This document shows positions 42,208 to 50,916 of a stretch of DNA of 64,000 nucleotides, piece after piece (positions within the stretch are counted from its first letter, which is position 1; each line of letters starts with the position of its first letter). The notes below the pieces were generated by a model. It was not told where the DNA came from, made no database searches, and saw only the letters and a list, made by a program, of their open reading frames with translations. Location: the NCBI GenBank assembly GCA_032000125.1, contig DAMALH010000004.1:62001-126000 (forward strand), written 5' to 3'. Made by a program: the position numbers and the translations under genes. The DNA comes from Dryocola sp032000125. Its GTDB lineage: Bacteria > Pseudomonadota > Gammaproteobacteria > Enterobacterales > Enterobacteriaceae.

Positions 42208-43368
42208 GTGAAAAAAGCTATTTATGTGACCAGTCCGCTGCTGCCGCCGCTGGAAGAGTTTATCCCCTATCTGCAGCAAATTTGGCAAAATAAACACTTA
42301 ACTAATGCCGGGCCTTTTCATCAACAGCTGGAGCATGCATTAGCCGACTATCTCGGCGTTAAGCATCTTTCTTTATTTGCCAACGGTACTCTGGCACTGC
42401 TGACAGCCTTTCAGGCTTTGCGTTTAACGGGTGAGGTAATAACAACACCTTATTCATTTGTCGCCACCTCACACAGTTTGCTGTGGAATGGTCTGACACC
42501 GGTCTTTGCTGATATCGATCCGCAGACCTTTAATATTAACCCCGACGCTATTGAGCCGTTAATAACCGAACGTACCAGCGCTATCTTACCCGTTCACTGC
42601 TATGGTATCCCTTGCGAGGTGGATAAAATTCAGCGCATCGCCGATACTTACGGTCTGAAGGTTATTTATGATGCCGCCCATGCGTTTGGCGTTAAGCAAA
42701 ATGACAGCAGTATTCTTAACTGTGGCGATCTCTCAATATTAAGTTTCCACGCCACCAAAGTGTTTAATACCGTTGAAGGCGGGGCTATTATTTGCCCCGA
42801 CCTGCGCACCAAGCAGCGTATTGATTATCTGAAAAACTTCGGCTTTGCGGATGAAACCACGGTAATCGCGCCCGGTATTAATGCCAAAATGAATGAGGTG
42901 CAGGCTGCCTTTGGATTACTACAGTTACAGCATATCGATAACGCGCTGGCAAAGCGTAAAGTAATTTATGAGTGCTATTGTGAAGGCCTTGCTGATATTA
43001 CGGGAATCGCGCTTTATCAGGTGGCGCAGGAATTTGAATGGAATTATGCCTATTATCCCCTGCTGGTGGATGAAAGTTTTCCGCTGACGCGGGATGTTTT
43101 ATATGAGAAATTAAAAGAAGAAGGCATTTTCGCGCGCCGTTATTTTTATCCTTTAATTAGCTCCTTCTCAATGTACCGACATTTGCCATTATCCGGCCCG
43201 CAAAACCTGCCGGTAGCGAATGCAATAGCACAAAAAATTCTCTGTCTGCCTATCTTTCCCGATCTGAGCCTTACAGACGTGGAGCGTATAGTGGCGATTA
43301 TTCGCTGCTACAGCGCGCATTCGCCTAAGCAACTGCCAGATGACGTTAGAGTGAGTGCAGTCGTGTGA
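42208..43368 (+). CDS. DegT/DnrJ/EryC1 sugar aminotransferase, VioA-like
   Basis: This 386-residue PLP enzyme is a sugar-nucleotide aminotransferase. The aldimine lysine is Lys184 in SFHATKVFNTVEGG, and Asp155 in YDAAHAFGV holds the pyridine nitrogen. The N-terminus VTSPLLPPLEEFIPYL.. and TTPYSFVATSHSLLWNGL resemble VioA, which makes dTDP-4-amino-4,6-dideoxyglucose (viosamine). A sugar nucleotide of that kind is inferred. The GTG at 42208 has GGAG five bases upstream and is preferred to an ATG at 42184 that lacks a ribosome site. No rmlA or rmlB is in the island, so dTDP-4-keto-6-deoxyglucose must come from elsewhere. It overlaps the next gene by four bases. Confidence 0.88.
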   Translation: MKKAIYVTSPLLPPLEEFIPYLQQIWQNKHLTNAGPFHQQLEHALADYLGVKHLSLFANGTLALLTAFQALRLTGEVITTPYSFVATSHSLLWNGLTPVFADIDPQTFNINPDAIEPLITERTSAILPVHCYGIPCEVDKIQRIADTYGLKVIYDAAHAFGVKQNDSSILNCGDLSILSFHATKVFNTVEGGAIICPDLRTKQRIDYLKNFGFADETTVIAPGINAKMNEVQAAFGLLQLQHIDNALAKRKVIYECYCEGLADITGIALYQVAQEFEWNYAYYPLLVDESFPLTRDVLYEKLKEEGIFARRYFYPLISSFSMYRHLPLSGPQNLPVANAIAQKILCLPIFPDLSLTDVERIVAIIRCYSAHSPKQLPDDVRVSAVV

Positions 43369-44339
43369 GTGAGGCGATCGGTGGTTATTTTCCCTTAGAG
43401 CTTCCGCTGAAGCGAAATGCGTTTTATCCAATGGCGCAGGGCTTTAACTCGGCGCGGGCCGCTTTTTATGGGCTGCTTCAGGCAGGGAAACCCAGCGCAG
43501 TCTGGATGCCCAACTGGATTTGCGATGCGATGCTGGCTCCGTTATACGCCCTGCAAATACCGGTTCGCTTTTACGATATTGATGTCGACTTTACCCCCAG
43601 TCATAGCGTGGCGCCGGAGCAGGGCGAGTGGCTGCTTTATGTGAACTATTTTGGACTTTGCCATCGTCAGGAAGAGGAGCTGCGCCAGCGGATTAAACCC
43701 CAGCAGCTGATCTTCGATCGCTCACAGGCTTTTTTTTCGCCGCCGCAGCACGAGTTAGCTGCGATCTATTCTCCACGCAAATTCTTTGGCGTACCGGATG
43801 GAGGGCTATTGCATAGCACCATTAAAGTCATCGAGCCAGAACCCGATCCCGATGGTTCACTGAACAGGATGGAACATCTTTTACGGCGACTGGCGGAGGG
43901 GGCCGAGGCAGGTTTTTCCGCTTACCAGGATGCCGAAAAGACGCTTGCAACACTGCCTGGTACGGCTCTTTCGCCACTGACGGAACGTTTACTGAACAGC
44001 ATTGATTTTGCGGTGTGCGAACAGCGTCGGCTGGCCAATTTTCGACGGCTACATTCACTTCTGGGCGATATCAACGAGCTGAATTTACCGGCTCAAGTTT
44101 CCCATGGCCCGCTTTGCTACCCGCTTCTGGTACGAAAACCAGGCCTGCGCGAGCGTCTGCAATCAAAGAGGGTCTATATCTCAACCTACTGGCAGGATGC
44201 CGCTGCACGACTATTACCGGGTTCAACTGAATATGATTTTCTACATTATCTTTTGCCGCTACCGGTTGCCCAAAACTATGGAGAAAAGGACATGAACCGT
44301 CTGGCGAAACATGTCCGAGCGCTGGTTGTTACCGCCTGA
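43365..44339 (+). CDS. Divergent DegT-type aminotransferase-fold protein
   Basis: This 324-residue protein looks like a shortened, strongly diverged DegT/DnrJ member. Aligned with the preceding gene, FDRSQAFF supplies Asp118 and SPRKFFGVPDGG supplies Lys139 and the Gly pair, so PLP binding is still possible. The N-terminal substrate part is reduced and the usual GxTxAL glycine-rich stretch is not seen. It may be a second aminotransferase, a partner subunit of the VioA-like enzyme or a non-catalytic relative. Its GTG start overlaps the upstream stop (GTGTGA), giving tight coupling to the VioA-like gene. Confidence 0.75.
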   Translation: MSEAIGGYFPLELPLKRNAFYPMAQGFNSARAAFYGLLQAGKPSAVWMPNWICDAMLAPLYALQIPVRFYDIDVDFTPSHSVAPEQGEWLLYVNYFGLCHRQEEELRQRIKPQQLIFDRSQAFFSPPQHELAAIYSPRKFFGVPDGGLLHSTIKVIEPEPDPDGSLNRMEHLLRRLAEGAEAGFSAYQDAEKTLATLPGTALSPLTERLLNSIDFAVCEQRRLANFRRLHSLLGDINELNLPAQVSHGPLCYPLLVRKPGLRERLQSKRVYISTYWQDAAARLLPGSTEYDFLHYLLPLPVAQNYGEKDMNRLAKHVRALVVTA

Positions 44340-44350
44340 AGGAAGTAATT

Positions 44351-45628
44351 ATGAAAAAAATTAACGTTCTTATTTTCCCCTGCGGATCTGAAAATGCCGG
44401 GGAAATTTACCAGGCATTACGTTATTCGCCACATATCGGGTTATTGCTGGGTGCTTCGAGCGTGAGCGATCACGGTGAATTCCGCTTCGATAAATACGTT
44501 GGTGACGTGCCAAATATTGATGAGGCGCATTTTGCGGAGCGATTTAATCAGATCGTTAGCGAGTTTGCTATCGATGTAGTTTTTGCCACGCATGATTCCG
44601 TTGCGCTCAGATTAGGTGAGCTTAACGATGATAGCGCTTACTTTTTAGTGAATAGTAACGCACATACCGCAAGAATATTACGTTATAAAAGCGCTACCTA
44701 TGAGCTGTTTGCTGATTGCGACTGGGCTCCTGCACGCTATCGTAATGCGGCAGACGTGATTAGCTGGCCGGTTATTGTAAAACCTGACTGTGGGCAAGGA
44801 GGAAACGGCGTTCAGCTTGTGGATAATGAAGTTACTCTCACGAGCGCATTGCAACGCCTAACCGACGCTATAATTGTGGAATATCTTCCCGGCGATGAGA
44901 TTACCGTGGACTGCTTCACGGACCGTAACCAAAAGCTAATCTGGGCAGGTCCACGCTCGCGCGAGCGGGTGAGGGCAGGAATAAGCATGCGTTCGCGTTC
45001 AATTGAGATGGATACCAGCATCCTTGAAATAATAAATATTATCAACCGACGTCTGGTGCTACGCGGTCCATGGTTTGTGCAACTGAAACGTGATGGGGTT
45101 GGGAAATGGAAGTTGTTGGAGGTGTCATGCCGGGTAGCGGGCGCTATGGTATTCCAGCGGGCGAGAGGCATTAATTTACCCTTGATGGCGCTTCATGATT
45201 TTATGGGAAGGGATCTTAGCGCCTTGCCTATCGGGTCAGTCCACATAGTGGATCGCTGTATTATTACTCGGGCCCGTAGCAACGTGCAATTTGAGCGTGT
45301 GTATGTTGACCTCGATGAAACATTGATTATTGACGGCGAGGCCGTACCGACGGTTATCGCATTTTTATATCAGTGTCGAAGACAGGGTATTCCATTGGTA
45401 CTCCTGACCCGTCATGCTGCGCTCCCGCGTGAAACGTTAGCCAGCGCGGCAGTATCCTGTTCGTTATTTGAGGAAATTATTCATTTAACCGCCGGGGAGA
45501 AAAAATCTGAGTTTGTCACCCCGTATTCATTATTTATCGATAATTATTTCCCCGAGCGCCAGGACGTTAGCCTTCTTCCTGATGTGGTGGTAATTGACAC
45601 CGACGCCGTTGAGTTTTTCTTACGTTAA
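44351..45628 (+). CDS. ATP-grasp / HAD fusion protein
   Basis: This 425-residue protein fuses two domains. Residues about 5-300 form an ATP-grasp ligase of the carbamoyl-phosphate-synthase-like type: VIVKPDCGQGGNGVQL with Lys144, IIVEYLPGDEITVDCF and the metal-binding LLEVSCRVAG around Glu257. Residues about 315-425 form a HAD-type domain with VYVDLDETL (Asp320, Asp322), LLTR and a late IDNYFPER with Asp. ATP-grasp enzymes form amide or peptide bonds, so it may add an acyl or amino-acid group to the amino sugar made by its neighbour; the HAD part may remove a phosphate. Both roles are inferred. AAGGAAG precedes the ATG. Confidence 0.8.
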   Translation: MKKINVLIFPCGSENAGEIYQALRYSPHIGLLLGASSVSDHGEFRFDKYVGDVPNIDEAHFAERFNQIVSEFAIDVVFATHDSVALRLGELNDDSAYFLVNSNAHTARILRYKSATYELFADCDWAPARYRNAADVISWPVIVKPDCGQGGNGVQLVDNEVTLTSALQRLTDAIIVEYLPGDEITVDCFTDRNQKLIWAGPRSRERVRAGISMRSRSIEMDTSILEIINIINRRLVLRGPWFVQLKRDGVGKWKLLEVSCRVAGAMVFQRARGINLPLMALHDFMGRDLSALPIGSVHIVDRCIITRARSNVQFERVYVDLDETLIIDGEAVPTVIAFLYQCRRQGIPLVLLTRHAALPRETLASAAVSCSLFEEIIHLTAGEKKSEFVTPYSLFIDNYFPERQDVSLLPDVVVIDTDAVEFFLR

Positions 45629-45648
45629 AAAAGGGACTTATAGTAATA

Positions 45649-46713
45649 ATGATGTTTACTCAAAAAGAGATTCAAGATTTTTGTCAGGCGTTTAGTGACG
45701 AAAAAAAACAGCGTTATGTTTTCGGCGTAACCGATTATGGGAAGGATATTGCACGAGTATTTCCTTTAGCTGGGTTCATTGATGATCAAACTTCTGTCAG
45801 TTCAGTAAATGGCGTTCCGGTAATAAAGCTAAATCAGGTGCCTGACGATGCGTTAGTGGTTTCTGGTGTGGTGGATGCCCGTCCGCTAACGGCGCAAAAT
45901 AGACTCGCTGAGAAGGGCGTGCGCAGTCTCGATTATTTTTCATTTTATGCCCGGTTTGCTGCTCTTTTAACTAAGCCAGCTTTTCTTCATAATGAAAAAT
46001 TTAACGTGGACTATGAGATATATATTGAAAAATATCAATGGGTAAGATCGCTTTTATCCGATCGGCTTTCAGTGGCTACTTTTGATAAGTTAATAAATTT
46101 TCGTTTAAATAACGATCTGGACGAATTAAGAGGGTTCTCTGTTAAATTAAACGAACAATATTTTGACCTGCCTTTAGCCGAGAATTATACATCACACTTT
46201 GTTGACTGCGGCAGTTTTGACGGAGCAACCAGCCTTCTTTACTCTCACTATTATCCAGACTATCAGGAAATTCATGTATTTGAGCCTGAACCTAAGCAGT
46301 TTGCATGCGTTAAAGAGAATCTACAGAGTGTCAGGGGCATTTCTTTCTATCCTTTTGCTGTTTCCGATATGCAACAAACACTGCGCTTTTCAACCTCTGG
46401 CTCGGCATCGCATATTGCAACAGACGGTGATCTGGAGATTGAGGCGAGGAGTCTGGATTCACTTTTAAAAGGAAAGATTTCCTGGATAAAAATGGATGTA
46501 GAAGGATATGAATCCCAGGCGCTTGCCGGTGCGAAAAATATTATTAAGACACAGCATCCTTTATTAACGGTCTGCTGCTACCACAAAGTGGACGATCTCT
46601 GGCGTCTGCCAGAACAGATTCTGAGTTATCGCAATGACTACAAAGTTTATCTTCGTCACTATACCGAAGGTTTACTGGAGTCTGTGTATTATTTTGTTCC
46701 GGTCACTGAATAA
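45649..46713 (+). CDS. FkbM-family methyltransferase
   Basis: This 354-residue protein has a C-terminal FkbM-type SAM-dependent methyltransferase (about 165-330): FVDCGSFDGATSLLY as motif I, EIHVFEPEPKQF and WIKMDVEGYES. FkbM enzymes methylate hydroxyl groups, often on sugars. The first 110 residues form a separate small domain with YVFGVTDYGKDIARVFPLAG, Rossmann-like, of unknown use. The coding sequence is AT-rich compared with flagellar genes. An ATG-ATG pair marks the start; the ribosome site is weak. The role inferred is O-methylation of the flagellin sugar. Confidence 0.83.
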   Translation: MMFTQKEIQDFCQAFSDEKKQRYVFGVTDYGKDIARVFPLAGFIDDQTSVSSVNGVPVIKLNQVPDDALVVSGVVDARPLTAQNRLAEKGVRSLDYFSFYARFAALLTKPAFLHNEKFNVDYEIYIEKYQWVRSLLSDRLSVATFDKLINFRLNNDLDELRGFSVKLNEQYFDLPLAENYTSHFVDCGSFDGATSLLYSHYYPDYQEIHVFEPEPKQFACVKENLQSVRGISFYPFAVSDMQQTLRFSTSGSASHIATDGDLEIEARSLDSLLKGKISWIKMDVEGYESQALAGAKNIIKTQHPLLTVCCYHKVDDLWRLPEQILSYRNDYKVYLRHYTEGLLESVYYFVPVTE

Positions 46714-46727
46714 GTTTGGGAGAATTT

Positions 46728-47417
46728 ATGAAAATAGGTATCATGCAGCCCTATTTGTTTCCCTACCTGGGTTATTTTCAGTTAATAAATGCTGTTGATA
46801 AATTTGTAATTTATGACGATGCTAATTATATCAAGCAGGGCTATATCAATCGCAATAGTATACTGATGGGCGATCGCGTGCAGCGTTTTACGGTTGCGGT
46901 GCCGGGAGCGTCGTCTTTTCTCAAAATCCGCGATCTAAGCTTTAGCGAAGACGTTGATAAGCTGTTAAAAACCTTGCAGCAAGCCTATCGAAAAAAGCCT
47001 TATTTTTATGAAATTTATCCCCTTGTGGAACGGGTGATGAGATCTGAATCTCGTGGTATCGCACACATCTGTGAGTCCGCATTTAAGGAAATATTTAACT
47101 GGCTTGATATCGATAAAAAGCTGATTTTTTCCAGCCGGTTAGATTATCAGCGTGAGGCGAGCGCCAGTGGTAAGGTGATAAGCATCTGCCGCGCTTTGCA
47201 TGGGCAACGCTACCTTAACAGCATCGGCGGTAAGCATCTGTATCACCATGATGAATTTGTTTCCCACGGCCTTGCGTTATCATTTATCAAAATGGATGAA
47301 GTCGTGTACCCCCAGGGAAATAGCGTTTTTCAGCCTGGGTTATCGATAATTGATGTGTTAATGCACTGCTCTCCTGAAAGCATTCGTGACTATTTAACCC
47401 GCTACCAACTGTTTTGA
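46728..47417 (+). CDS. WbqC-like family protein
   Basis: This 229-residue protein belongs to the WbqC-like family, found in polysaccharide and glycan clusters. The N-terminus KIGIMQPYLFPYLGYFQLIN and VIYDDANYIKQGYINRN are hallmarks. The biochemical role of the family is not settled; it tends to occur with amino-sugar modification genes. GGAG five bases upstream supports the ATG at 46728 over a TTG at 46716. It is the last gene of the island, with fliA starting 158 bases later. Confidence 0.85.
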   Translation: MKIGIMQPYLFPYLGYFQLINAVDKFVIYDDANYIKQGYINRNSILMGDRVQRFTVAVPGASSFLKIRDLSFSEDVDKLLKTLQQAYRKKPYFYEIYPLVERVMRSESRGIAHICESAFKEIFNWLDIDKKLIFSSRLDYQREASASGKVISICRALHGQRYLNSIGGKHLYHHDEFVSHGLALSFIKMDEVVYPQGNSVFQPGLSIIDVLMHCSPESIRDYLTRYQLF

Positions 47418-47542
47418 TTTGACTGGCTAAGCGCATCGCCTGGCCAGCCTTCGATCGAACAGTTAAACAGTAACCCCCCAAATAACCCCCCCTTTCACCC
47501 ACTATTCTTGCGATTAAAACCCCTCCAGAAACGGATAATCAT

Positions 47543-47550
47543 GCCGATAA
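47543..47550 (+). promoter_or_regulatory. Possible sigma-28 -10 element of fliA
   Basis: GCCGATAA lies 25 bases upstream of the fliA GTG, in a block that looks the same as the E. coli fliA promoter. A matching -35 is not clear. FlhDC-dependent transcription is also expected. Confidence 0.5.
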
Positions 47551-47575
47551 CTCAACTAACGCAGGGCTGTTTATC

Positions 47576-48295
47576 GTGAATTCACTCTATACCGCTGAAG
47601 GTGTAATGGATAAACACTCGCTGTGGCAGCGTTATGTCCCGCTGGTGCGTCACGAAGCATTGCGCCTGCAGGTGCGATTGCCGGCGAGTGTGGAACTTGA
47701 CGATCTGCTACAGGCGGGTGGCATCGGTTTGTTAAATGCAGTGGAACGTTACGATGCCCTGCAAGGAACGGCATTTACTACCTACGCGGTGCAGCGTATC
47801 CGTGGGGCGATGCTTGATGAATTGCGCAGCCGTGACTGGGTGCCGCGCAGCGTCAGGCGTAACGCACGCGGTGTCGCGCAAGCTATTGGTCAACTGGAGC
47901 AAGAGCTGGGACGCAACGCCACCGAAACCGAGGTGGCCGCGAAGCTGGATATCCCGCTCGACGAATATCGCCAGATGTTGCTCGATACAAACAACAGCCA
48001 GCTCTTCTCTTATGACGAGTGGCGTGAAGAGCATGGCGACAGTATTGAACTGGTCACCGAAGAGCATCAGCAGGCGAATCCTCTGCAGCATTTGCTGGAG
48101 AGCAATTTACGTAGCCGTGTGATGGACGCGATTGAAGCGCTGCCGGAACGCGAACAGCTGGTGTTGACGCTTTACTACCAGGAGGAGCTGAATCTCAAGG
48201 AGATCGGCGCCGTGCTGGAAGTAGGGGAGTCGCGCGTGAGCCAGTTGCACAGCCAGGCCATTAAACGCTTACGCACTAAATTAGGTAAGTTGTAG
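47576..48295 (+). CDS. fliA: Flagellar sigma factor FliA (sigma-28)
   Basis: FliA directs RNA polymerase to class III flagellar genes, such as fliC, fliD and yecR here. It is 239 residues, exactly E. coli length, and starts at GTG as in E. coli. Region 2 (LLQAGGIGLLNAVERYD, FTTYAVQRIRGAMLDELRS) and region 4 (LKEIGAVLEVGESRVSQLHS) are intact. It is followed by fliZ after 37 bases. The accessory island splits it from fliC. Confidence 0.97.
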   Translation: MNSLYTAEGVMDKHSLWQRYVPLVRHEALRLQVRLPASVELDDLLQAGGIGLLNAVERYDALQGTAFTTYAVQRIRGAMLDELRSRDWVPRSVRRNARGVAQAIGQLEQELGRNATETEVAAKLDIPLDEYRQMLLDTNNSQLFSYDEWREEHGDSIELVTEEHQQANPLQHLLESNLRSRVMDAIEALPEREQLVLTLYYQEELNLKEIGAVLEVGESRVSQLHSQAIKRLRTKLGKL

Positions 48296-48332
48296 GGAGT
48301 GCCGCACGATTATCTCACCACTGGAATTTATC

Positions 48333-48884
48333 ATGACGGTGCAGCAACCAAAAAGACGGCCATTAAGCCGCTACCTTAAAGATTTTAAGCACACACAGAC
48401 CCACTGCGCGCATTGCGGTAAGCAACTGGATCGCATTACGCTTACCTGCCGTGGTGAAATCGTCAATAAAATGACCATTGCACAGCTTGATACGCTGATT
48501 GATGAGGCCGCCTGGCAGGTGGAAAAAGAGGCGTGGACGGCGCTGTGCCGTTTTTGCGGCGATCTGCATTGTAAAGAGCAGGGAAACTACTTCGATATCA
48601 TCGGGTTTAAACAGTATCTGTTTGAGCAAACCGAGATGAGCCACGGCACCATTCGTGAATACGTTGTCCGCCTGCGCCGCCTGGGAAATCACCTTTCAGA
48701 GCAGAATATTTCCGCGCCTTCTTTATGGCAAAACCTGCATGACGACACGCTGGATGCCTGGCTTCCGCAAACCAGCACCAACAATTACCGTATTGCGCTG
48801 CGTAAATACTGGCAGTTTCAGCTACAGCTCACAAATACGCCCGCCGTTTGCCGGGAAAATCATATAACTTCGGATATATATTAA
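48333..48884 (+). CDS. fliZ: FliZ, sigma-S antagonist
   Basis: FliZ is a DNA-binding protein that represses sigma-S promoters and supports flagellar expression. It is 183 residues, the E. coli length, related to the N-terminal SAM-like fold of tyrosine recombinases. The N-terminal Cys pairs (HCAHCGKQLD, CRFCGDLHC) are conserved, as is TNNYRIALRKYWQFQLQL. It is cotranscribed with fliA. Confidence 0.95.
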   Translation: MTVQQPKRRPLSRYLKDFKHTQTHCAHCGKQLDRITLTCRGEIVNKMTIAQLDTLIDEAAWQVEKEAWTALCRFCGDLHCKEQGNYFDIIGFKQYLFEQTEMSHGTIREYVVRLRRLGNHLSEQNISAPSLWQNLHDDTLDAWLPQTSTNNYRIALRKYWQFQLQLTNTPAVCRENHITSDIY

Positions 48885-48969
48885 TATGGAATAAGTTGTA
48901 GCTGACTGGTTTTGACGGCAAACGCCAGCTCGCTACACTACAACAAAATTATTGATAGCAGGGGTAACG

Positions 48970-49770
48970 ATGAAATTAGCAATGGTGGGACGTCAGGCAT
49001 TGATGGGCGTACTGGCGGTGGCGCTGGTTGCGGGCGCAAGCGTGAAGACGTTTGCGGCAGAGAATTTGCTTAATAAAGTCAAAGAGCGCGGTACGCTGCT
49101 GGTCGGCCTCGAAGGAACTTATCCTCCTTTTAGCTTCCAGGGCGACGACGGTAAGCTAACCGGTTTTGAAGTCGAGTTTGCCGAGCAGCTTGCTCAGCAC
49201 CTGGGCGTGAAAGCATCGCTGAAACCGACTAAATGGGACGGCATGCTGGCCTCGCTGGACTCCAAACGTATTGACGTGGTGATTAACCAGGTCACCATCT
49301 CCGATGAGCGTAAGAAAAAATATGACTTCTCCACGCCGTATACCGTTTCCGGTATCCAGGCGCTGGTGAAAAAAGGCAACGAAGGCAGCATTAAAACTGC
49401 GGCCGACCTGAAGGGTAAAAAAGTTGGCGTGGGTCTGGGCACCAACTACGAACAGTGGCTGCGTGAAAACGTGCAGGGCGTAGACATCCGTACTTATGAT
49501 GATGACCCAACGAAATACCAGGATCTGCGCGTTGGCCGTATCGATGCCATTCTGGTTGACCGTCTTGCCGCGCTCGATCTGGTGAAGAAAACAAAAGATA
49601 CCCTGGCCGTAGCGGGCGATGCGTTCTCCCGTCAGGAAGCGGGCGTGGCGATCCGTAAAGGCAACGAAGATTTGGTTGATGCGGTGAACAACGCCATTGC
49701 TGAGATGCAAAAAGACGGTTCACTGGCAAAACTGTCCGAAAAATGGTTTGGCGCTGACGTTACCAAATAA
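48970..49770 (+). CDS. tcyJ: Cystine-binding periplasmic protein TcyJ (FliY)
   Basis: TcyJ is the periplasmic receptor for L-cystine of the TcyJLN ABC importer. The ATG at 48970 with AGGGG five bases upstream gives 266 residues as in E. coli; the frame starts 18 bases earlier but is not needed. The signal peptide MKLAMVGRQALMGVLAVALV ends near TFA. LLVGLEGTYPPFSFQGDDG and DSKRIDVVINQVTISDERKK are family features. A terminator follows, so dcyD and tcyLN may be expressed less. Confidence 0.96.
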   Translation: MKLAMVGRQALMGVLAVALVAGASVKTFAAENLLNKVKERGTLLVGLEGTYPPFSFQGDDGKLTGFEVEFAEQLAQHLGVKASLKPTKWDGMLASLDSKRIDVVINQVTISDERKKKYDFSTPYTVSGIQALVKKGNEGSIKTAADLKGKKVGVGLGTNYEQWLRENVQGVDIRTYDDDPTKYQDLRVGRIDAILVDRLAALDLVKKTKDTLAVAGDAFSRQEAGVAIRKGNEDLVDAVNNAIAEMQKDGSLAKLSEKWFGADVTK

Positions 49771-49786
49771 TCCCGATAGAAATCTG

Positions 49787-49814
49787 AAAGGTGCTGATAA
49801 CAGCACCTTTTTTT
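49787..49814 (+). terminator. tcyJ terminator
   Basis: A perfect ten-base stem (AAAGGTGCTG/CAGCACCTTT, loop ATAA) runs into a T tract 17 bases after tcyJ. Confidence 0.93.
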
Positions 49815-49894
49815 ATTTGTATTTGCCGGGAGTTATCCGCGCTGGTACATAATGAAGGGATGGGGAGTTTCGTTCCGCCTTACTGGAGTAGCTC

Positions 49895-50881
49895 ATGTCA
49901 CTGCATAACCTGACACGTTTCCCGCGGCTGGAGTTTATCGGCGGCCCTACGCCGCTTGAGTACCTGTCGCGTTTTTCTGATTATCTCGGTCGCGAAATTT
50001 ATATTAAACGTGATGACACCACGCCTCTGGCAATGGGCGGCAACAAGCTGCGCAAGCTGGAGTTCCTCGCCGCCGACGCGCTGCGCGAAGGTGCCGATAC
50101 GCTGGTGACCGCCGGCGCTATTCAGTCGAACCATGTTCGCCAGACGGCGGCCGTTGCGGCAAAGCTTGGGCTTAAATGCGTCGCGCTGCTTGAAAACCCT
50201 GGCGCGTTCCGCGCGGATAACTACCTCAGCAACGGCAACCGCCTGCTGCTCGATCTTTTTGATGCTGAAGTTGAAATGTGCGATGCGCTGCACGCGCCCG
50301 ACCAGCAGCTTGAGGAGATCGCCACGCGTCTTGAAGCCCAGGGCTTCCGTCCTTACGTAATCCCGGTTGGCGGCTCTAACGCGCTTGGCGCGCTCGGCTA
50401 TGTGGAAAGCGCGCTGGAAATCGCCCAGCAGTGCGAAGGGGCGGTAAGCGTTTCATCTGTTGTAGTGGCATCCGGTAGCGCAGGTACGCACGCGGGGCTG
50501 GCCGTTGGGCTTGAGCAGGTGATGCCGGATGTCGATCTTATCGGCGTAACGGTGTCCCGTACCGTTGCCCAGCAGCAGCCAAAGGTGGAGGCTTTGCAGC
50601 AGGCGGTGGCGCACGCTTTAGCTTTAACCGCTTCCGCGCCCATCAGGCTTTGGGATGACTATTTTGCGCCGGGCTACGGCAAGCCCAATGAAGAAGGGCT
50701 TGAGGCCATCAAGCTGCTGGCGCGGCTGGAGGGTATTCTGCTCGACCCGGTTTATACCGGCAAAGCGATGGCGGGATTGATTGACGGCGTGGCGCAAAAA
50801 CGCTTTAAAGATGAAGGACCGATAATTTTTGTGCACACCGGCGGAGCGCCTGCGCTGTTCGCGTACCATCCGCATGTGTAA
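49895..50881 (+). CDS. dcyD: D-cysteine desulfhydrase DcyD
   Basis: DcyD is a PLP enzyme that breaks D-cysteine to pyruvate, ammonia and sulfide. It is 328 residues, the E. coli length, in the ACC-deaminase-like fold-type II family. The PLP lysine is Lys51 in MGGNKLRKLEFLAADAL. TAGAIQSNHVRQTAAVAAKLG and ASGSAGTHAGLAVG are phosphate-binding features. It stands within the cystine uptake cluster, matching a role in detoxifying D-cysteine taken up by that system. Confidence 0.96.
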   Translation: MSLHNLTRFPRLEFIGGPTPLEYLSRFSDYLGREIYIKRDDTTPLAMGGNKLRKLEFLAADALREGADTLVTAGAIQSNHVRQTAAVAAKLGLKCVALLENPGAFRADNYLSNGNRLLLDLFDAEVEMCDALHAPDQQLEEIATRLEAQGFRPYVIPVGGSNALGALGYVESALEIAQQCEGAVSVSSVVVASGSAGTHAGLAVGLEQVMPDVDLIGVTVSRTVAQQQPKVEALQQAVAHALALTASAPIRLWDDYFAPGYGKPNEEGLEAIKLLARLEGILLDPVYTGKAMAGLIDGVAQKRFKDEGPIIFVHTGGAPALFAYHPHV

Positions 50882-50916
50882 CTCATAATAAGAAACAGAC
50901 AGGGTGTGATTTAAGT

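Noticed and set aside
38648..47417. Possible O-antigen or secondary-metabolite cluster
   Set aside because: No wzx, wzy, polymerase, NRPS or PKS gene is present; position between fliC and fliA and an OGT-type protein transferase favour flagellin glycosylation.
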